Assembly (NCBI GenBank): GCA_018715695.1 | Contig: DVLB01000114.1 | Span: 1-47,818 of the forward strand | Source of the DNA: Candidatus Galloscillospira stercoripullorum | GTDB taxonomy: Bacteria > Bacillota > Clostridia > Oscillospirales > Oscillospiraceae | Length of the DNA stretch: 47,818 nucleotides | Direction of reading: 5' to 3' | Part shown: positions 44,314 through 47,818 of the stretch, one piece after another | Layout: each line of letters begins with the position of its first letter | Position numbering within the stretch: the stretch's first letter is position 1 | Position numbers and translations under genes: made by a program | The notes under the pieces: model-generated | What the model was told of the DNA's origin: nothing | The model's input: only the letters and a program-made list of their open reading frames with translations | The model's database searches: none

Positions 44314-44985
44314 TCAGCTCATTTTATAGCCCACGCCCCGCACCGTGGTGATGTACTCCTCCCCCAGCTTCTGCCGGAGGGTCTTGACGTGCATATCCAC
44401 CGTCCGGGTCTCGCCGGTGTAGTCGTAGTCCCACACGGTCTGGAGGATCTCGTCCCGGGTGAGGGCCACGCCGGGCCGGGAGGAGAGCAGGCGCAGCAGC
44501 TCAAACTCCTTGAAGGTGAGCTCCAGCTTTTCCCCACCCCGACGCACCTCACGGGCTGCCGGGTCAATCTCCAGGTCTCGGTACCGGATGATCCGGTCCT
44601 CCCCTTCCCGCCGGGTGCGGCGGAGCACCGCGTTGACCCGGGCCTGGAGTTCCATGATGCCGAAGGGCTTGACCACATAGTCATCCGCTCCTGCGTCCAG
44701 GCCGGCTACCCGGTCGATCTCGGCAGTGCGAGCGGTGAGGAAGATCACCGGCGCGGCGGAGCGTTCCCGGTCTCCCCGGATGCGCCGGAGGACCTCCAGT
44801 CCGTCCATGCCGGGCAGCATGATGTCCAGGATATACATGGTGGGACATTCCTTCCCTGTCTCTCCCTCCAGCATGGCCTCGCCCGACTCATAAGAGCGGA
44901 CCTCATAGCCCACTGAGTGGAAGTAGTAGCGGAGCATCTCCCGGATGCTCTCGTCGTCTTCCACCACCACAATGGTCTTGGACAC
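44314..44985 (-). CDS. phoP: Phosphate-regulon-type response regulator
   Basis: A 223-residue OmpR-type regulator. The receiver has acidic VVEDDES, the phospho-Asp in MYILDIMLPGMDG, and TAR with Lys later; the C-terminal half is a winged helix. GTG 44985 follows aaaggagg by 8 bases; upstream frames extend into phoU without a start. Partner of the kinase next to it. Confidence 0.92.
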   Translation of the reverse strand: MSKTIVVVEDDESIREMLRYYFHSVGYEVRSYESGEAMLEGETGKECPTMYILDIMLPGMDGLEVLRRIRGDRERSAAPVIFLTARTAEIDRVAGLDAGADDYVVKPFGIMELQARVNAVLRRTRREGEDRIIRYRDLEIDPAAREVRRGGEKLELTFKEFELLRLLSSRPGVALTRDEILQTVWDYDYTGETRTVDMHVKTLRQKLGEEYITTVRGVGYKMS

Positions 44986-45007
44986 GCGGCTCTCCCTCCT
45001 TTCTTTT

Positions 45008-45652
45008 TCAGCTGGCCAGCTCTCCAGTAACACAGTAGACGGCCCACTGGGCGATGTTCACCGCGTGGTCGGCGATGCGCTCGAGATACTTGGCGATGAT
45101 AATAAGGTCGATGGTCTGGTCGGCCTCCTGGCGGTTGCGGACGATGAGATCTACCAGCTCCCCCTTGATGGTCTGGAAGAGCTGATCCACTTCGTCATCC
45201 ATGTCAACCACGGCCCGGGCGGCCTCCACATCCCGATTGGCGTAGGCAAAAATGGAGCGTTTGACCATGATTCCCGCCTTCTGGGACATGGTGCGGATAT
45301 GCTCCATGGTCTCGCCGCCCTCCCGCTTCTGGAGCAGCAGGGAGATCTCGGCGATGTTGGCGCACTGGTTGCCGATGCGCTGGAGGTCAGTGACCATCTT
45401 CAGCGCCGCGGAGATGGTCCGCAGGTCCCGGGCCACGGGCTGCTGCTGGAGCAGCAGCCGCAGGCAGCGGTTCTCGATCTCCCGCTCCATCTGGTCCATG
45501 TGGCGGGTCATCTCAATGGCGGTCTTGGCAGAATCGGGGTTGGAGGAAGTAAGGGAGCTGATGACCGCGTCGATGACATCCTCGGCGGCGGCGGCCATGT
45601 CGATCATCTCTGCCCCCAGCTCCTGGAGCTCTGCGTCAAAGGTTTTTCTCAT
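45008..45652 (-). CDS. phoU: Phosphate transport regulator PhoU
   Basis: A 214-residue helical protein, two PhoU repeats (ENRCLRLLLQQQPVARDLRTISAALKMVTDLQRIGNQ and AKYLERIADHAVNIAQW). Connects the PstSCAB transporter to PhoR. ATG 45652 is 1 base after the pstB stop. Confidence 0.95.
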   Translation of the reverse strand: MRKTFDAELQELGAEMIDMAAAAEDVIDAVISSLTSSNPDSAKTAIEMTRHMDQMEREIENRCLRLLLQQQPVARDLRTISAALKMVTDLQRIGNQCANIAEISLLLQKREGGETMEHIRTMSQKAGIMVKRSIFAYANRDVEAARAVVDMDDEVDQLFQTIKGELVDLIVRNRQEADQTIDLIIIAKYLERIADHAVNIAQWAVYCVTGELAS

Positions 45653-45653
45653 C

Positions 45654-46418
45654 TTAACCAAACCTCCCGGTGATGTAGTCCTCGGTACGCTTGTCGTTGG
45701 GCATAGAGAACAGCTGGGTGGTGTCTCCATACTCGACCAGCTCGCCCAGCAGGAAAAAGGCACACTTGTCGGAAATACGGGCAGCCTGCTGCATGTTGTG
45801 GGTCACCATGATGATAGTATACTCCGACTTAAGTTCCGCAGCAAGGTCTTCGATCTTGGAGGTGGAGATAGGGTCCAGGGCGGAGGTAGCCTCGTCCATG
45901 AGCAGGACGTCAGGCTTCACCGCCAGAGCCCGGGCGATACACAGCCGCTGCTGCTGGCCGCCGGAGAGGCCCAGGGCCGACTTCTTGAGCCGGTCCTTCA
46001 CCTCGTCCCAGATGGCCGCGCCCTGGAGGGACTGCTCCACGATCTCGTCAAGCTGCCTGCGGTTACGGATGCCGTGGGTACGGGGACCGTAGGCCACATT
46101 GTCGTAGATGGACATGGGGAAGGGGTTGGGCTTCTGGAAGACCATGCCGATGCGCTTGCGCAGTCCGGTCACGTCAGTGCCGCCGGCGTAGATGTCCCTT
46201 CCGCGGTAGAGGAGAGAGCCCTCAATGCGCACGCTGGGGATGAGATCGTTCATGCGGTTGATGCTGCGCAGGAAGGTGGACTTGCCGCAGCCGGAGGGGC
46301 CGATGAGAGCGGTGATCTTGTGCTGGGGTATTTCCATGTTGATATTCTTGAGGGCGTGGTTGTCGCCATAATAGAGATTCAGGTCCTTGGCCTGAAGGAT
46401 GATACTTTCTTCACTCAT
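45654..46418 (-). CDS. pstB: Phosphate ABC transporter ATP-binding protein
   Basis: A 254-residue ATPase. Walker [10 protein letters not shown], signature LSGGQQQR, Walker [15 protein letters not shown]-terminal [15 protein letters not shown] is typical of PstB. It starts 17 bases after pstA. Confidence 0.96.
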   Translation of the reverse strand: MSEESIILQAKDLNLYYGDNHALKNINMEIPQHKITALIGPSGCGKSTFLRSINRMNDLIPSVRIEGSLLYRGRDIYAGGTDVTGLRKRIGMVFQKPNPFPMSIYDNVAYGPRTHGIRNRRQLDEIVEQSLQGAAIWDEVKDRLKKSALGLSGGQQQRLCIARALAVKPDVLLMDEATSALDPISTSKIEDLAAELKSEYTIIMVTHNMQQAARISDKCAFFLLGELVEYGDTTQLFSMPNDKRTEDYITGRFG

Positions 46419-46435
46419 GGTCCAAACCTTCCTTT

Positions 46436-47329
46436 TCAGTTCTTCTTAAGGCCCCTGCCGGCCAGCTTGGCCACCAGATTGATGACCAGGGTGATGACAA
46501 TGAGCACCACGGCCACGGAGAAGGCCAGGTCGAAGTCGGCCCGCACCTTGGCGTAGACATACAGCGCCACGCTCAGGGTGGAGCCGGAGCTGGCAAAAAA
46601 GCTCTCCAGGCCGTCGCGGAAGAAGTCCTGCATTTTCATGCTCATGCCCACGGTGTAGAGGAGCACGGCGCTCTCGCCCACGATACGCCCAATGGCGAGG
46701 ATACAGCCGGTGACGATGCCGTCGATGGAGGAGGGGAGGACCACCGTGCGGATCATGTGCCATTTGCCGCTGCCCAGGCCCAGGGAGCCCTCCCGATAGC
46801 TCTGGGGCACGGTCTTGAGGGACTCCTGGGTGGTGCGGATGATGGTGGGCAGGGTCATGATCACCAGGGTCAGGGAGCCGGCAATGAGGGTCTTACCCAG
46901 GCGCAGCGACTCGGCAAAGACCAGCACGCCCACCAGGGCGTAGATGATGGAGGGGATTCCGGCCAGGGTCTCGGTGGCAAACTCGATGGCGGCCACCAGC
47001 TTGCGATTCTTGGCATACTCGGTGAGGTAGATGGCGGCGCCCACACCCAGGGGAAGGGCCACGATGAGGGTGGCGATGATCACATAGACGGTGTTGAGGA
47101 TGGCCGGACCGATGCCCTGGATATCCTTCACCACGCTCTCCTCGGCGGTCAAAAACTCCCAAGTGAGGTTGGGCAGGCCCCGGTAAAGGATGTAGCCCAG
47201 CAGGAAGAGAAGCAGCGCCACCACGATGACGGCGGCCAGGTAGATGAGGGCGCGCATGGTGATGTCGTACGCCCTGCGCTCGGCGGAGAGCCCCTCCATG
47301 CCGGCGTTTTTCTCAGGTCGTTTCGTCAT
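46436..47329 (-). CDS. pstA: Phosphate ABC transporter permease PstA
   Basis: A 297-residue permease with six helices and the loop [23 protein letters not shown]. It starts 5 bases after the pstC stop. Confidence 0.95.
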   Translation of the reverse strand: MTKRPEKNAGMEGLSAERRAYDITMRALIYLAAVIVVALLLFLLGYILYRGLPNLTWEFLTAEESVVKDIQGIGPAILNTVYVIIATLIVALPLGVGAAIYLTEYAKNRKLVAAIEFATETLAGIPSIIYALVGVLVFAESLRLGKTLIAGSLTLVIMTLPTIIRTTQESLKTVPQSYREGSLGLGSGKWHMIRTVVLPSSIDGIVTGCILAIGRIVGESAVLLYTVGMSMKMQDFFRDGLESFFASSGSTLSVALYVYAKVRADFDLAFSVAVVLIVITLVINLVAKLAGRGLKKN

Positions 47330-47334
47330 GGTGT

Positions 47335-47818
47335 TCAGCCCTCCTTATCCCGCTTGAGGAAGACATTGAGGATCACGTTTATGCACATGATGAAGAGGAA
47401 AAGCACAAGTCCAATGGAGAACAGAGCCTGGCGCTGGAGGCCGCTGGAGTAGGCCAGCTCCACGGCGATGCCGGTGGTGAGGAAGCGGACGCTGGAGAGG
47501 AGGTCAGGCATGTTGGCCACGTTTCCGGCCACCATCATGATGGCCATGGCCTCGCCGATGGCGCGGCCGATGCCCAGAACCACGGCGGCGGCGATGCCGC
47601 TGGAAGCAGCCGGGGCGCTGACCTTGAAGATGGTCTCGATCTGGGTGGCGCCCAGGGCCAAACTGGCCTCCTCGTACTCGTGGGGCACGGCCTTGAGGGC
47701 GGTCTCAGACACCGAGATGATGGAGGGCAGGATCATGATGGCCAGCACGATGATGGCGCAGAACAGGCTGGCGCCATCGGGCAGGTTGAAGGCCTCCCGC
47801 ACGGCGGGGACCAGAACC
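47335..47818 (-). CDS. pstC: Phosphate ABC transporter permease PstC, C-terminal part only
   Basis: The last 161 or so codons of a PstC permease run off the window edge; the frame stays open to 47818. IVLAIMILPSIISVSETAL and the loop EYEEASLALGATQIETIFKVSAP are diagnostic. N-terminal part and any pstS and Pho promoter are outside. Confidence 0.94.
   Translation of the reverse strand, partial: VLVPAVREAFNLPDGASLFCAIIVLAIMILPSIISVSETALKAVPHEYEEASLALGATQIETIFKVSAPAASSGIAAAVVLGIGRAIGEAMAIMMVAGNVANMPDLLSSVRFLTTGIAVELAYSSGLQRQALFSIGLVLFLFIMCINVILNVFLKRDKEG

Overview
The window is chromosomal DNA of a GC-rich, strictly anaerobic, endospore-forming Clostridia relative. Gene content and codon style resemble Oscillospiraceae such as Flavonifractor, Lawsonibacter or Pseudoflavonifractor; this placement is an inference from content, not a search. 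Supporting signs are spmA/spmB, an AbrB/SpoVT regulator, oxygen-sensitive class III and B12-dependent class II ribonucleotide reductases, and many perfect rho-independent terminators.

Layout. 1-1667: the dnaK 3' end, an odd repeat-filled gap, and dnaJ. 1708-8498: an O-mannosyltransferase-like GT39 protein, a PHP phosphatase, an XpaC-like membrane protein, a DUF2461 protein, a polysaccharide deacetylase and a CPBP protease. 8595-11007: class II ribonucleotide reductase nrdJ behind a pair of predicted NrdR boxes. 11008-23972: an AT-richer accessory island. 24016-28138: a lipoprotein, then nrdD-nrdG behind an NrdR-type operator and a leader terminator. 28152-30271: Nudix, trmN6-like and rsmI genes. 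30439-33300: abrB, spmAB and a homocysteine methyltransferase. 33462-36601 (minus): murI, the DUF1934 gene and argS. 36771-42460: a small acidic protein, tex, an XRE regulator, a shortened zincin and an iron alcohol dehydrogenase. 42547-47818 (minus): the pstCAB-phoU-phoP-phoR phosphate operon, whose 5' end runs off the window.

The main novelty is the island. It holds a RiPP cluster of the Cys-rich 'CLI_3235/CcpM' kind: an ABC exporter, a lipoprotein solute-binding protein, a 66-residue precursor with six Cys in 13 residues, a radical SAM/SPASM maturase, a maturation protein, an acyl-carrier-related protein lacking the usual Ser, and a divergent S8 protease. After an IS110 insertion come two sugar-type ABC permeases, a HlyD-like adaptor and a MalK-type ATPase. 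Joining a RiPP exporter with a complete CUT1-like transporter plus adaptor is unusual. Inverted hairpins flank the precursor gene. The island lies between nrdJ and a 92 percent identical remnant of the nrdJ 3' end and terminator, so it looks like an insertion at the nrdJ 3' end that separated two neighbouring ribonucleotide reductase loci. Two other genes, tex and dnaK, also have their 3' ends repeated around GC-rich multi-hairpin elements.
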